From: Endobacter medicaginis | Lineage (GTDB): Bacteria > Pseudomonadota > Alphaproteobacteria > Acetobacterales > Acetobacteraceae | Assembly (NCBI RefSeq): GCF_014192375.1 | Contig: NZ_JACHXV010000001.1 | Span: 339,812 to 403,811 of the forward strand | Reading direction: 5' to 3' | DNA: 64,000 nt | Shown: piece after piece, positions 34,872 through 43,024 of the stretch | Numbering within the stretch: position 1 is the first letter of the stretch | Layout of the letters: each line of letters begins with the position of its first letter | The notes under the pieces: model-generated | Database searches by the model: none | Seen by the model: only the letters and a program-made list of their open reading frames with translations | Told to the model about the DNA's origin: nothing | Position numbers and translations under genes: made by a program

Positions 34872-35693
34872 ATGGGGTGGTGCGTGCGACGGTGCTGCAT
34901 CGTTGCCTGTGTCGCGGCCCTGGGCCTCGCCATGGCTTCCGGCGCGCAGGCGGCGGGCGTGCTGGCGATCGTCGCTTCGGGCCGCAGCCTGTCGGCGGCG
35001 GACCTGCTGCACGTCCCGGGTGTGAAGCGCGCCGATCTCTCCGGCCCCGCGCTCGGGCTGGGGCGCGACGTCGCGGTGGTGCCGCTCGCTGCCCTGCTCG
35101 ATCCGGGTGCGGGGCTGAGCTTTCGTGCCGCCGATGCCTTCGTGGCCGGAATCGATGCCGCGGCGTTCGCGTCGGCGCGCCGGACGGGTGCCGAGCCCTG
35201 GATCGCGATCGAGACCACGCCCTGGCCGCGCCGGCGCAATGGCGACGATCGCGGGCCGTTCGCGCTGGTCTGGCTCGGGCCGGGGGCGGCCGGCGTGCCG
35301 CGCGAGCGCTGGGTGGACAGTCTGGTCGCCATCGCGCCGCTCGACGGGCCGGCATTGCCCGTGGCGCAGACGGCCCGGACACAGGCCGGGCGCGCGGCCT
35401 TCGCGGCCGATTGCGCGCCGTGTCACCGGCTGCTCGGCGCGGGCGACGGTGCGCTCGGACCCGATCTCGGCCAGCCGATGAACGCGACGCGCTATCTCAC
35501 CTTCGAGGGCTTCCGCAGCATCGTTCGCGATCCCCGTGCGGTGCGGGCTTGGCCGGGACAGCGCATGGAGGGATTTTCGCCGGCAGCCCTGCCGGACGCG
35601 CAGCTTGCGGCGATCTGGGCCTATCTTGGTTCGCTCAGCCCGCCAGCAGGTCGCGGACGAATGCCGGCACCGCAGCACTCGCCGGACCGCTGA
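34872..35693 (+). CDS. Exported c-type cytochrome with extra N-terminal domain
   Basis: A 273-aa protein with a signal peptide (residues 1-28, cut after SGAQA). A middle domain of about 140 residues has an LSAADLLHVPGVKRADLS...VVPLAALL pattern, like the molybdopterin-binding fold region of sulfite-oxidase relatives but too divergent to be sure. A monohaem cytochrome c domain follows, with CAPCH near residue 180 and a likely axial Met in GQRMEGFSP. Ribosome site GGAGG precedes ATG 34872. The 3' end overlaps the convergent cobB gene by 59 bases. Redox partner unknown. Confidence 0.78.
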   Translation: MGWCVRRCCIVACVAALGLAMASGAQAAGVLAIVASGRSLSAADLLHVPGVKRADLSGPALGLGRDVAVVPLAALLDPGAGLSFRAADAFVAGIDAAAFASARRTGAEPWIAIETTPWPRRRNGDDRGPFALVWLGPGAAGVPRERWVDSLVAIAPLDGPALPVAQTARTQAGRAAFAADCAPCHRLLGAGDGALGPDLGQPMNATRYLTFEGFRSIVRDPRAVRAWPGQRMEGFSPAALPDAQLAAIWAYLGSLSPPAGRGRMPAPQHSPDR

Positions 35694-36348
35694 CGATACT
35701 GTCGAACGCATCCCAGCGGTCGGAGGCGGCGAGATTGATCTCCACCGTGCGCGCGCGGCCGATCCGGTTGACCAGATCGACGAACCCCGCTGCCGGATAG
35801 ACAGTGGCCGAGGTGCCGATGGCGACGAACAGATCGCACCGGGCCAGTGCGGCCTCGATGCGTGGCATGTGCATCGGCATTTCGCCGAACCAGACCACAT
35901 CCGGGCGCGGGCTGGTCTGCCCGCATTGCGGACAGGGTGTCTGGCGCGTCGCATCCTCGTGCCAGGCGGGCGTGGCGCCGCAACCGGTGCAGCGCAGGCG
36001 CAGCAATTCGCCATGCATGTGCACGAGGTTTTGCGATCCGGCGCGCTCGTGCAGGTCGTCGATGTTCTGCGTCACCAGAAGGAACGAATCGTCCTCGCAG
36101 CCGATCTGGGCTTCGAGTTCGGCCAGTGCGATATGGGCGGCATTGGGAGAGATGCCGCGCAGCTCCGCCCGGCGCAGGTTGTAGAAATTGTCGACCAGAT
36201 CGGGATCGCGTGCGAATCCCTCCGGCGTGCAGACATCCTCCAGCCGCCACCGCGTCCACACGCCACCGGCGTCGCGGAACGTGTCGAGCCCGGATTCGCG
36301 GCTGATGCCTGCGCCGGTGAGGATCACGATCCGGCCGGGTGGCGTCAT
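35635..36348 (-). CDS. cobB: NAD-dependent protein deacylase (sirtuin)
   Basis: A 237-aa sirtuin that removes acyl groups from lysines using NAD, releasing nicotinamide and O-acyl-ADP-ribose. It shows GAGISRESGLDTFRD, the TQNIDDLHERAG motif, the catalytic His in HMHGELLRLRC, and two zinc CxxC pairs (CTGC and CPQC). RPDVVWFGEMP and GTSATVYPAAGFV follow. The ATG overlaps the nagA stop (ATGA), so it is translated after nagA. Its last 59 bases run antisense through the cytochrome gene. Confidence 0.94.
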   Translation of the reverse strand: MTPPGRIVILTGAGISRESGLDTFRDAGGVWTRWRLEDVCTPEGFARDPDLVDNFYNLRRAELRGISPNAAHIALAELEAQIGCEDDSFLLVTQNIDDLHERAGSQNLVHMHGELLRLRCTGCGATPAWHEDATRQTPCPQCGQTSPRPDVVWFGEMPMHMPRIEAALARCDLFVAIGTSATVYPAAGFVDLVNRIGRARTVEINLAASDRWDAFDSIVSGPASAAVPAFVRDLLAG

Positions 36349-37454
36349 CGCGCCACCCGCCGTGCTCCGCCGACATGCACCTCGCGCACCGCAAACGTCT
36401 CGTCCAGCACGACAAGATCGGCAAGCCGCCCGGTCTCGATGCGGCCGCGATCGTCGAGGCCGAGATAATCCGCCGCGTTGCTGCTCGCCAGCTTTGCGGC
36501 CTCGACGATGCTGCTGCCTTGGGCAAGGGTGTTGCGGACCGCCTGGTCGAGCGTCAGCACGCTGCCGGCCAGCGTGCCGTCGGCGAGCAGCGCGCGGCCT
36601 TTAGTGATGGTGACGGGGTGGCCGCCAAGCTCGCTCGGCCCGTCGCCCAGCCCGGTGCCGCGCATCGCGTCGGTGACGAACAGCAGCCGATCGCCCATCG
36701 CGCGGGCGGCGAGGCGGAAGCTGCCGGGATGGACGTGGAACCCGTCGAGGATCAGCTCCGCATGCGCCTCGCCATGGCAGATCAGCGCGCCGGCCAAGCC
36801 CGGACGCCGCCCTTCGATGCCGCCCATGGCGTTGAACAGATGCGTGCCGCCCGCCACCCCGCCGGCCGCGCAGATGCGACAGATCGCCGCCGTGGCGGTA
36901 TCGAAATCGGCGGTGCTGTGGCCCAGGCTGACCCGCACGCCGGCGGCGGCGAAGGCGTCGATGGCGCTGTCGGCGTGGTCCAGTTCCGGGGCCAGGGTGA
37001 CGACGCGCACGCAGCCCGTCGCCAGCGCCTCGGCGACGAGGCGGGGTTCGGGGGGCTGGGTGAAGGGCGGCTGCGCGCCGAGCCGATGCGGCGAGAGGAA
37101 CGGGCCTTCGAGATGCGCGCCAGGGATGCGCGGGCCGTCGGCGATGCCGCGCGCGCTCACCTCCGCCACGGCGCGCAACGCGGCGAGCACCTCCGGCCAG
37201 GGGCGGGTGATGGTGGTCGGCAGCAGGGTGGTGGTGCCGTGGGCGAGATGGAAGCGGGCGAGCCGCTCGATCGCGTCCACGCCGTCCATCGTGTCGCCGC
37301 CGCCGCCGCCATGCACATGCGTGTCGATGAAGCCGGGCAGGATGTAACGCGCCGGCGCATCGGCACGGGGTTCGATGGCGGTGATCCGCGTATCGAACCG
37401 CACACGGCCAGGGAGCACGCGGTCGGGAAGGACAAGCTGGCCGTCGAGATGCAT
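36345..37454 (-). CDS. nagA: N-acetylglucosamine-6-phosphate deacetylase
   Basis: A 369-aa amidohydrolase that removes acetate from GlcNAc-6-phosphate in amino-sugar recycling. Family motifs are PGFIDTHVHGGGGGDTMDG, GAHLEGPFLSPHRLGA, VSLGHSTADF, THLFNAMGG, DGFHVHPGSF and the catalytic Asp in VTDAMRGTGLGDG. ATG 37454 is chosen; an in-frame TTG at 37475 would add seven residues. No nagB is next to it, so glucosamine-6-phosphate handling must be encoded elsewhere. Its stop overlaps the cobB start. Confidence 0.93.
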   Translation of the reverse strand: MHLDGQLVLPDRVLPGRVRFDTRITAIEPRADAPARYILPGFIDTHVHGGGGGDTMDGVDAIERLARFHLAHGTTTLLPTTITRPWPEVLAALRAVAEVSARGIADGPRIPGAHLEGPFLSPHRLGAQPPFTQPPEPRLVAEALATGCVRVVTLAPELDHADSAIDAFAAAGVRVSLGHSTADFDTATAAICRICAAGGVAGGTHLFNAMGGIEGRRPGLAGALICHGEAHAELILDGFHVHPGSFRLAARAMGDRLLFVTDAMRGTGLGDGPSELGGHPVTITKGRALLADGTLAGSVLTLDQAVRNTLAQGSSIVEAAKLASSNAADYLGLDDRGRIETGRLADLVVLDETFAVREVHVGGARRVAR

Positions 37455-37500
37455 GCGATGTTCATGCGCCTGCAACGACGGGGGCGGTCAAGAGGGGGTA

Positions 37501-37542
37501 TGCAGGGCACCGCCCTGCACCCGCTGGGGCCGCAGGCCCCAG
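37501..37542. terminator. Paired GC-rich hairpins between the YXWGXW gene and nagA
   Basis: TGCAGGGC/GCCCTGCA (37501-37508, 37512-37519) and CTGGGGCC/GGCCCCAG (37524-37531, 37535-37542) are two perfect 8-bp stems with three-base loops, separated by four bases. The pair sits between two same-strand genes and probably ends the upstream transcript. A similarly built pair lies at 51486-51529. Confidence 0.6.
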
Positions 37543-37558
37543 ACCCCGATTGTGCAGA

Positions 37559-38623
37559 TCATTCCCGCCTGCCGTCCCGCTCATGCGGGGGCGGATGCGG
37601 CGCTTCATGAGGCGCTTGATGGAACGCCTCATGCGGCGGGCCGTGCGGTGGCTCGTGCGGCTGCGGGTGGACGGCCGGGGGCGGCATCTCGTGGTGCGGC
37701 GCTTCCGGGTGCGGGGCTTCTGTGCGTGGTGTCTCCACGCGTGGGGCCTCGAAACGCGGCGGCTGGTGCATCCCGGGCCGGGCGACGGGTTCGGACGGGT
37801 GTTCCATCGCTGGTCGCGGTGCCGGATGTGGTGGCGTGGCGGGTGGCGCAGCGTGCGGTAGCGGCGTTCGCATGCCCGGCGACGGTGGGGGCAGCCGGTC
37901 CGCCGTCTCGTGGATGTGGTTGCGCAGCTCGTCGGGCGCGGGGTGGCCGCGATTGATGGCGTCGAACGCGCCCGGCACCATGCCGGCCGCGCGCAGGTGC
38001 TGCATCTGCATCGGGGTCGGCGCTTCGTGCGGCCCGTGCAGATAGGCTGCCTGCGCCGCATCCGGTCGCCTGTCGATGCCGCCGGGACCGCCATTGTAGC
38101 TGACGCGCGGGCCGTCGAAATGGTTGACGGTCTGGTCGTAGACGTTGGTGACGTGCACGCCGCCGAAATTGTTGACGGTGCGGTTGTAGAAGAAGGTGTT
38201 GCCCGTCCAGCGGCCGCCTTGGTAGCCCACCCCGTCATAACCGTGCCCATAGGGGATGCCGCCATAGAAGCCGACCTGCGGTCCCCAGGTGCCGTGGGTG
38301 AAGCGATAGAGCCCGCCGGCGAAGGCCCAGAAGCCCGGTGTCCACAGCAGGCCGGGATGCGGCGGCTCCACCCAGACGCCGGGGACGTAATAGTAGTCGA
38401 CGTTGTTCCAGTACCAGTAGCCCGGGGTCCAGATGTAGCCGGGCGCGGGGATCGGCGGCTGCGTCTCCTCGGGCAGCGGCGGCGGTGGCGCTTCGGCCTC
38501 GATCACCGGCCCCGAGGCCAGGGCGACGGGCGGGCAGGTGCAGCTCTGCGCGACCGCCGGTCCGGCGGCGGGCGCGGTGGTGGCAAGCAGGGCGAGAAGG
38601 GCGAGGCCTGGGCGGCTGGTCAT
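37559..38623 (-). CDS. Exported YXWGXW-type repeat protein with His/Pro-rich tail
   Basis: A 354-aa protein with a signal peptide (1-25, cut after GPAVA). Residues about 55-150 hold aromatic repeats of the YXWxxGYW kind (PGYIWTPGYWYW, PGVWVEPPHPGLLWTPGFW, HGTWGPQVGFYGG). Then comes an Asn/Val-rich part (TVNNFGGVHVTNVYDQTVNHF), and from about 240 onward a low-complexity tail dominated by Pro and His (EAPHPEAPHHEMPPPAVHP and similar). The His-rich tail could bind metals. Two cysteines lie near the N-terminus (CTCPP). Function unknown. Confidence 0.75.
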   Translation of the reverse strand: MTSRPGLALLALLATTAPAAGPAVAQSCTCPPVALASGPVIEAEAPPPPLPEETQPPIPAPGYIWTPGYWYWNNVDYYYVPGVWVEPPHPGLLWTPGFWAFAGGLYRFTHGTWGPQVGFYGGIPYGHGYDGVGYQGGRWTGNTFFYNRTVNNFGGVHVTNVYDQTVNHFDGPRVSYNGGPGGIDRRPDAAQAAYLHGPHEAPTPMQMQHLRAAGMVPGAFDAINRGHPAPDELRNHIHETADRLPPPSPGMRTPLPHAAPPATPPHPAPRPAMEHPSEPVARPGMHQPPRFEAPRVETPRTEAPHPEAPHHEMPPPAVHPQPHEPPHGPPHEAFHQAPHEAPHPPPHERDGRRE

Positions 38624-38747
38624 GACGTTGCATCCCCGTGCGTCTGTTTCACGCAGGCTGGTCGGGAATTGGGGCGGGATCGGGGCTGGGTTGTAACAAC
38701 TTCAGGGGAGCGGCGGGCCCTGCGCCTATCATCGCCGCGCAACGCTC

Positions 38748-38756
38748 TGCTATGAT
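38748..38756 (+). promoter_or_regulatory. Extended -10 element of ilvD
   Basis: TGC-TATGAT is a TGn-extended -10 box, ten bases before the ilvD ATG. Transcription would start about three bases before the ATG. No Shine-Dalgarno is present, so the message is probably leaderless. Confidence 0.5.
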
Positions 38757-38765
38757 CGCCCCATC

Positions 38766-40634
38766 ATGCCGCAATATCGTTCCAGAACCACCACCCACGG
38801 ACGCAACATGGCCGGTGCGCGCAGCCTCTGGCGCGCCACCGGCATGAAGGATGGCGATTTCGGCAAGCCGATCATCGCGATCGCCAATTCCTTCACCCAG
38901 TTCGTCCCCGGCCACGTCCATCTCAAGGACATGGGCCAGCTCGTCGCGCGCGAGATCGAGGCGGCCGGCGGGGTGGCCAAGGAATTCAACACCATCGCGG
39001 TCGATGACGGCATCGCCATGGGCCATGGCGGGATGCTGTATTCGCTGCCCTCGCGCGAGCTGATCGCCGATGCGGTCGAATACATGGTCAATGCGCATTG
39101 TGCCGATGCGCTGGTGTGTATCTCCAACTGCGACAAGATCACGCCGGGCATGCTGATGGCGGCGATGCGGCTCAACGTGCCGGCGATCTTCGTCTCCGGC
39201 GGCCCGATGGAGGCCGGCAAGGTGGTCGTGCAGGACGGCGTCGCCACCACCACCAGGCGTGCCGACCTGATCACCGCCATGGTCGCCGCCGCCAACCCGA
39301 ACGTCACCGATGCGGAGGCTGCGGTGATGGAGCGCTCCGCCTGTCCGACCTGCGGCTCGTGCTCGGGGATGTTCACCGCCAACTCGATGAACTGCCTCAC
39401 CGAGGCGCTCGGTCTGTCGCTGCCGGGCAACGGCAGCATGCTGGCCACCCATGCCGACCGCAGGCAGCTCTTCGTCGAGGCCGGCTGGCAGATCGTCGAT
39501 CTCGCCCGGCGCTGGTACGAACAGGACGATGCCACCGCGCTGCCGCGTGGCATCGCCAGCCTCGCGGCGTTCGAGAACGCCATGTCTCTCGACATCGCCA
39601 TGGGCGGGTCGACCAACACCGTGCTGCATCTGCTCGCCGCCGCCCAGGAGGGCGAGGTGGACTTCACCATCGCCGATGTGGACCGGCTGTCACGTCGCGT
39701 GCCCAATCTGTGCAAGGTCTCGCCGGCCCGGTCCGACATCCACATGGAGGATGTCCACCGTGCTGGCGGCGTGATCGGCATCCTCGCCGAGCTCGACCGC
39801 GCGGGGTTGCTGCATCGCGACCTGCCCACCGTGCACAGTCCCACGCTTGGCGCGGCCCTCGATGCCTGGGACATCCTCGCCCCCGCCCGGCAGCCGGGCG
39901 ACCGCACCTCGGTGTTCTATGCCGCCGCCCCCGGCGGGGTGCGCACCACCGAGGCGTTCAGCCAGTCGGTGCGCTACGACGCCCTCGACACCGACCGCGC
40001 GCGCGGCACCATCCGCGACATCGCCCACGCCTACAGCCGCGATGGCGGGCTGGCGGTGCTGTACGGCAACATCGCGCTCGACGGCGCGATCGTGAAGACC
40101 GCCGGCGTGGTCGACAGCCTGCTCACTTTCCGCGGTCCGGCGGTGATCTTCGACAGCCAGGACACCGCCGTCTCGGCGATCCTCGGCAACCGGGTGAAGG
40201 CGGGCGACGTGGTGGTGATCCGCTACGAAGGGCCGCGCGGCGGGCCGGGCATGCAGGAGATGCTGTACCCGACCTCCTATCTCAAGTCGAAGGGGCTGGC
40301 AGAGGCCTGTGCGCTGATCACCGATGGCCGCTTCTCCGGCGGCAGCTCCGGTCTCTCGATCGGCCATATCTCGCCCGAGGCGGCGGAAGGCGGTGCGATC
40401 GGCCTGCTGCGGGATGGCGACATCATCGAGATCGACATCCCGAACCGCGTGCTGCGCGCCGACCTGTCCGATGCGGAACTCGCCGCGCGTCGGGAGGCGC
40501 TGGACGCCGCCGATGGCTGGCACCCCGAGCGCGAGCGCACGGTCTCGCCCGCGCTGCAGGCCTATGCGGCGCTGACCACCTCCGCCTCGCGCGGCGCGGT
40601 GCGCGATGTGAGCCAGCTGACCCGGCGCCGCTGA
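38766..40634 (+). CDS. ilvD: Dihydroxy-acid dehydratase
   Basis: A 622-aa Fe-S enzyme that dehydrates 2,3-dihydroxy-3-methylbutanoate and its isoleucine homologue in branched-chain amino acid synthesis. Conserved stretches include [35 protein letters not shown] (cluster Cys), [20 protein letters not shown] (cluster Cys), [13 protein letters not shown] and the C-terminal [19 protein letters not shown]. Length equals the E. coli-type enzyme. It stands alone; PhoB half-sites for pstS begin 17 bases after its stop. Confidence 0.97.
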   Translation: MPQYRSRTTTHGRNMAGARSLWRATGMKDGDFGKPIIAIANSFTQFVPGHVHLKDMGQLVAREIEAAGGVAKEFNTIAVDDGIAMGHGGMLYSLPSRELIADAVEYMVNAHCADALVCISNCDKITPGMLMAAMRLNVPAIFVSGGPMEAGKVVVQDGVATTTRRADLITAMVAAANPNVTDAEAAVMERSACPTCGSCSGMFTANSMNCLTEALGLSLPGNGSMLATHADRRQLFVEAGWQIVDLARRWYEQDDATALPRGIASLAAFENAMSLDIAMGGSTNTVLHLLAAAQEGEVDFTIADVDRLSRRVPNLCKVSPARSDIHMEDVHRAGGVIGILAELDRAGLLHRDLPTVHSPTLGAALDAWDILAPARQPGDRTSVFYAAAPGGVRTTEAFSQSVRYDALDTDRARGTIRDIAHAYSRDGGLAVLYGNIALDGAIVKTAGVVDSLLTFRGPAVIFDSQDTAVSAILGNRVKAGDVVVIRYEGPRGGPGMQEMLYPTSYLKSKGLAEACALITDGRFSGGSSGLSIGHISPEAAEGGAIGLLRDGDIIEIDIPNRVLRADLSDAELAARREALDAADGWHPERERTVSPALQAYAALTTSASRGAVRDVSQLTRRR

Positions 40635-40650
40635 GGCGCGCTGCAACACT

Positions 40651-40712
40651 CTGTCATTGTCATCGAACTGTCATCGGGCTGTCATATGACAATCACGCAG
40701 CGTGGCTAGAAC
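40651..40712 (+). promoter_or_regulatory. Pho box array and promoter of the pst operon
   Basis: PhoB half-sites repeat every 11 bp: TTGTCAT (40657-40663), CTGTCAT (40668-40674), CTGTCAT (40679-40685) and the weaker CAATCAC (40690-40696). Another CTGTCAT lies at 40651-40657. Ten bases after the last is TAGAAC (40707-40712), a -10-like hexamer at the standard distance for a PhoB-dependent promoter. No -35 is needed at such promoters. PhoB is encoded in the same locus, so autoregulation is expected. Confidence 0.92.
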
Positions 40713-40803
40713 CCGGCTCGCAATCGCGTCGCGTCTCGCGCCGCGGGACGCATCAACGAGGCCGGGCGACACGAAGCGCCGGCAGACAAGGGATCGACCC
40801 CCC

Positions 40804-41844
40804 ATGCGTGTTCCGTTCGTCAGCAAACTGGCCCTGCTGTGCGCCGCCGCCATGCCCTTCATGGCCGGCACCGCCGCCCGGGCGGGTGAGATCACCGGCG
40901 CCGGCTCGAGCTTTGCCGCGCCGATCTATGGCGCCTGGGCTGCGGCCGAGAAGGCCGCCGGCGGCAATGTGACGCTGAACTACCAGTCGATCGGCTCGGG
41001 TGCCGGTCAGAACCAGATCATCGCCCGCACCGTCGATTTCGGTGCGTCGGACGCGCCGATGGCGGCGAGCAAGCTTGAGGCCAACGGGCTGCTGCAGTTC
41101 CCGACCGTGACCGGTGCGGTGGTCGCCATCGTCAACGTCCCGGGCATCGGCACCGACCAGCTCAAGCTGTCGGGTGACGTGCTGGCCGATATCTTCGCCG
41201 GCAAGATCACCAACTGGAATGACACCCGCATCGCGTCCGCCAATCCCGATCTGAAGCTGCCGGATCTGGCCATCGCCCCGGTGCACCGCGCCGACGGGTC
41301 GGGCACGACCTTCGTGTTTACCTCCTATCTCGCCAAGGTGAGCCCGAGCTGGAAGTCGGAAGTGGGTGCTGCCAGCTCGATCTCCTGGCCGGGTGGTGCC
41401 GGTGCGCGCGGCAATGACGGCGTCGCCGCCACCGTTCACAACACCGTCGGCGGTATCGGCTATGTCGAATACGCTTATGCGGCCAACAACCACCTGACCA
41501 CGACGCAGCTCAAGGACCATGCCGGCAGCTTCGTCGAGCCGACCATGGCCGCCTTCCAGGCCGCCGCGAAGGGTGCGGACTGGGATCATGCCGAGAACTT
41601 CGCCGTCGACCTGCTCGACACGGCGGGTCAGGGCGCGTGGCCGATCATGTCGGCGACCTTCGTGCTGCTGCCCACCGCGCCGAAGGACACCGCGCGCTCG
41701 GCCGACGTGATCCGCTTCTTCAACTGGGCCTACACGCACGGCAACGACACCGCCCTGAAGCTGAACTACGTCCCGCTGCCAGCCTCGGTCGAGACCAAGG
41801 TGCGGGCCGCCTGGACCCATGTCGCCGGCGCTCCGAAGCTCTGA
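40804..41844 (+). CDS. pstS: Phosphate ABC transporter substrate-binding protein
   Basis: A 346-aa periplasmic phosphate-binding protein. The signal peptide is residues 1-26 (cut at ARAGEI). The mature part has TGAGSSFAAPIY, the YQSIGSGAGQNQI phosphate loop, VDFGASDAPM, HRADGSGTTFVFTSYL and NTVGGIGYVEYAYA, all typical of PstS. ATG 40804 is chosen for the signal peptide and an upstream AAGGGA. It is the first gene of the Pho locus. A large hairpin stack separates it from pstC and may keep its expression above that of the membrane subunits. Confidence 0.97.
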   Translation: MRVPFVSKLALLCAAAMPFMAGTAARAGEITGAGSSFAAPIYGAWAAAEKAAGGNVTLNYQSIGSGAGQNQIIARTVDFGASDAPMAASKLEANGLLQFPTVTGAVVAIVNVPGIGTDQLKLSGDVLADIFAGKITNWNDTRIASANPDLKLPDLAIAPVHRADGSGTTFVFTSYLAKVSPSWKSEVGAASSISWPGGAGARGNDGVAATVHNTVGGIGYVEYAYAANNHLTTTQLKDHAGSFVEPTMAAFQAAAKGADWDHAENFAVDLLDTAGQGAWPIMSATFVLLPTAPKDTARSADVIRFFNWAYTHGNDTALKLNYVPLPASVETKVRAAWTHVAGAPKL

Positions 41845-41851
41845 GCGTGTT

Positions 41852-41976
41852 GGGGGCTGCGCCGGAAGGGGTCATCTGACGCGCGTTCGCTGCGCTTCGC
41901 TGCTCACGGCCCACAAGGCCGCTGCGCTGCGATGCTCTCGAACACACGACATCTGACCCCTTCCGACCCAGCCCCC
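41852..41976. repeat. 125-bp palindromic repeat between pstS and pstC
   Basis: The outer arms GGGGGCTG (41852-41859) and CAGCCCCC (41969-41976) and the inner arms CGGAAGGGGTC (41863-41873) and GACCCCTTCCG (41955-41965) are perfect inverted repeats separated by three-base internal loops. The centre holds the TGCGCTTCGCTGCTCACGG and GCTGCGATGCTC core shared with elements at about 50-160 and 51282-51357. As RNA it would form one long hairpin just after the pstS stop. Confidence 0.85.
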
Positions 41977-42043
41977 TCCTTTTTCGGGTCGGGTGTGGGG
42001 GGTATGCCTTTCACCCACCGGCAAACTTTCAAAAGTCTTTTTG

Positions 42044-42067
42044 CTTCTTTTTCTTCAGAAAAAGAAG
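42044..42067. terminator. AT-rich hairpin upstream of pstC
   Basis: CTTCTTTTTCT (42044-42054) pairs with AGAAAAAGAAG (42057-42067), an 11-bp stem, preceded by CAAAAGTCTTTTTG. It lies only 13-16 bases before the pstC start, so it could act as a partial terminator or affect pstC translation. Its layout resembles 33741-33782 read on the other strand. Confidence 0.6.
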
Positions 42068-42079
42068 AAAGCTGAGGGG

Positions 42080-43024
42080 ATGATGGGCGCAGGGGCGATC
42101 TCGGGCGCGGGTGGCGACAGGGCTTTCTCGGGCGCGACCCGGCTGGCGGCGCTGCTGGTGCTGGTGCTGATGGGGGGCATCATCGCGGTGATGGCCTGGG
42201 GCGGGCGCGATGCGTTCGCGACCTTCGGGCCGCATTTCCTGATCAGTAACATCTGGAACCCGGTCACCGAGAAGTTCGGCGCGCTGGCGCCGATCTACGG
42301 CACGCTGGTCACCGCGATCCTGGCGATGGTGTTCGCGGTGCCGTTCGCGTTCGGCATCGCGGTGTTTCTTACCGAGATGGCGCCCAAATGGCTCGCGCAG
42401 CCGCTGGGTATCGCGATCGAGCTGCTGGCGGCGGTGCCGTCGATCATCTTCGGCATGTGGGGCTTCTTCGTCATCGTGCCGGTGATGGCACAGGACATCC
42501 AGCCCTGGCTGATCCATCATCTCGGCCATGCGCCGCTGATCGGGGCGTTCTTTTCCGGCGCACCCTTCGGCACCGGGCTGTTCACCGGCGGGCTGATCCT
42601 GGCGGTGATGGTCACGCCGTTCATCACCGCGGTGATGCGCGACGTGTTCACCGCGATGCCGCCGGTGCTGAAAGAGAGCGCCTACGGGCTGGGCTGCACG
42701 CGCTGGGAGGTGCTGAGCCGGATCGTGCTGCCCTATTCGCGCACCGCGGTGGTGGGTGGCATCATGCTCGGCCTGGGCCGCGCGCTGGGCGAGACGATGG
42801 CGATCACCTTCGTGATCGGCAACTCGACGCGGATCACATCACCGTCGCTGTTCGCACCCGGCAACACCATCGCCTCGCTGGTCGCGCTCGAATTCCCCGA
42901 GGCTTCGGCCGGCAGCCTGAAGCTGTCGGCGCTGCTCGCGCTCGGGCTGATCCTGATGGTGATTTCGCTGATCACGCTGTCGATTTCACGCATGCTGCTG
43001 CGCAGCCGGAAGACGTCACGATGA
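42080..43024 (+). CDS. pstC: Phosphate ABC transporter permease PstC
   Basis: A 314-aa inner-membrane permease with six predicted membrane segments (first at about 20-40). The ABC-permease EAA loop is around KESAYGLGCTRWEVLSRIVLPYS, followed by LGLGRALGETMAI, the PstC signature. The start is either ATG 42080 or ATG 42083, both just after GAGGGG at 42074-42079. The stop overlaps the pstA start by four bases. With PstA it forms the channel for phosphate delivered by PstS. Confidence 0.95.
   Translation: MMGAGAISGAGGDRAFSGATRLAALLVLVLMGGIIAVMAWGGRDAFATFGPHFLISNIWNPVTEKFGALAPIYGTLVTAILAMVFAVPFAFGIAVFLTEMAPKWLAQPLGIAIELLAAVPSIIFGMWGFFVIVPVMAQDIQPWLIHHLGHAPLIGAFFSGAPFGTGLFTGGLILAVMVTPFITAVMRDVFTAMPPVLKESAYGLGCTRWEVLSRIVLPYSRTAVVGGIMLGLGRALGETMAITFVIGNSTRITSPSLFAPGNTIASLVALEFPEASAGSLKLSALLALGLILMVISLITLSISRMLLRSRKTSR

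Noticed and set aside
34252-35382. 376-codon form of pncA with a long N-terminal extension
   Set aside because: The extra residues are antisense to the cytochrome gene and unlike any nicotinamidase; start at 34854 gives normal length.
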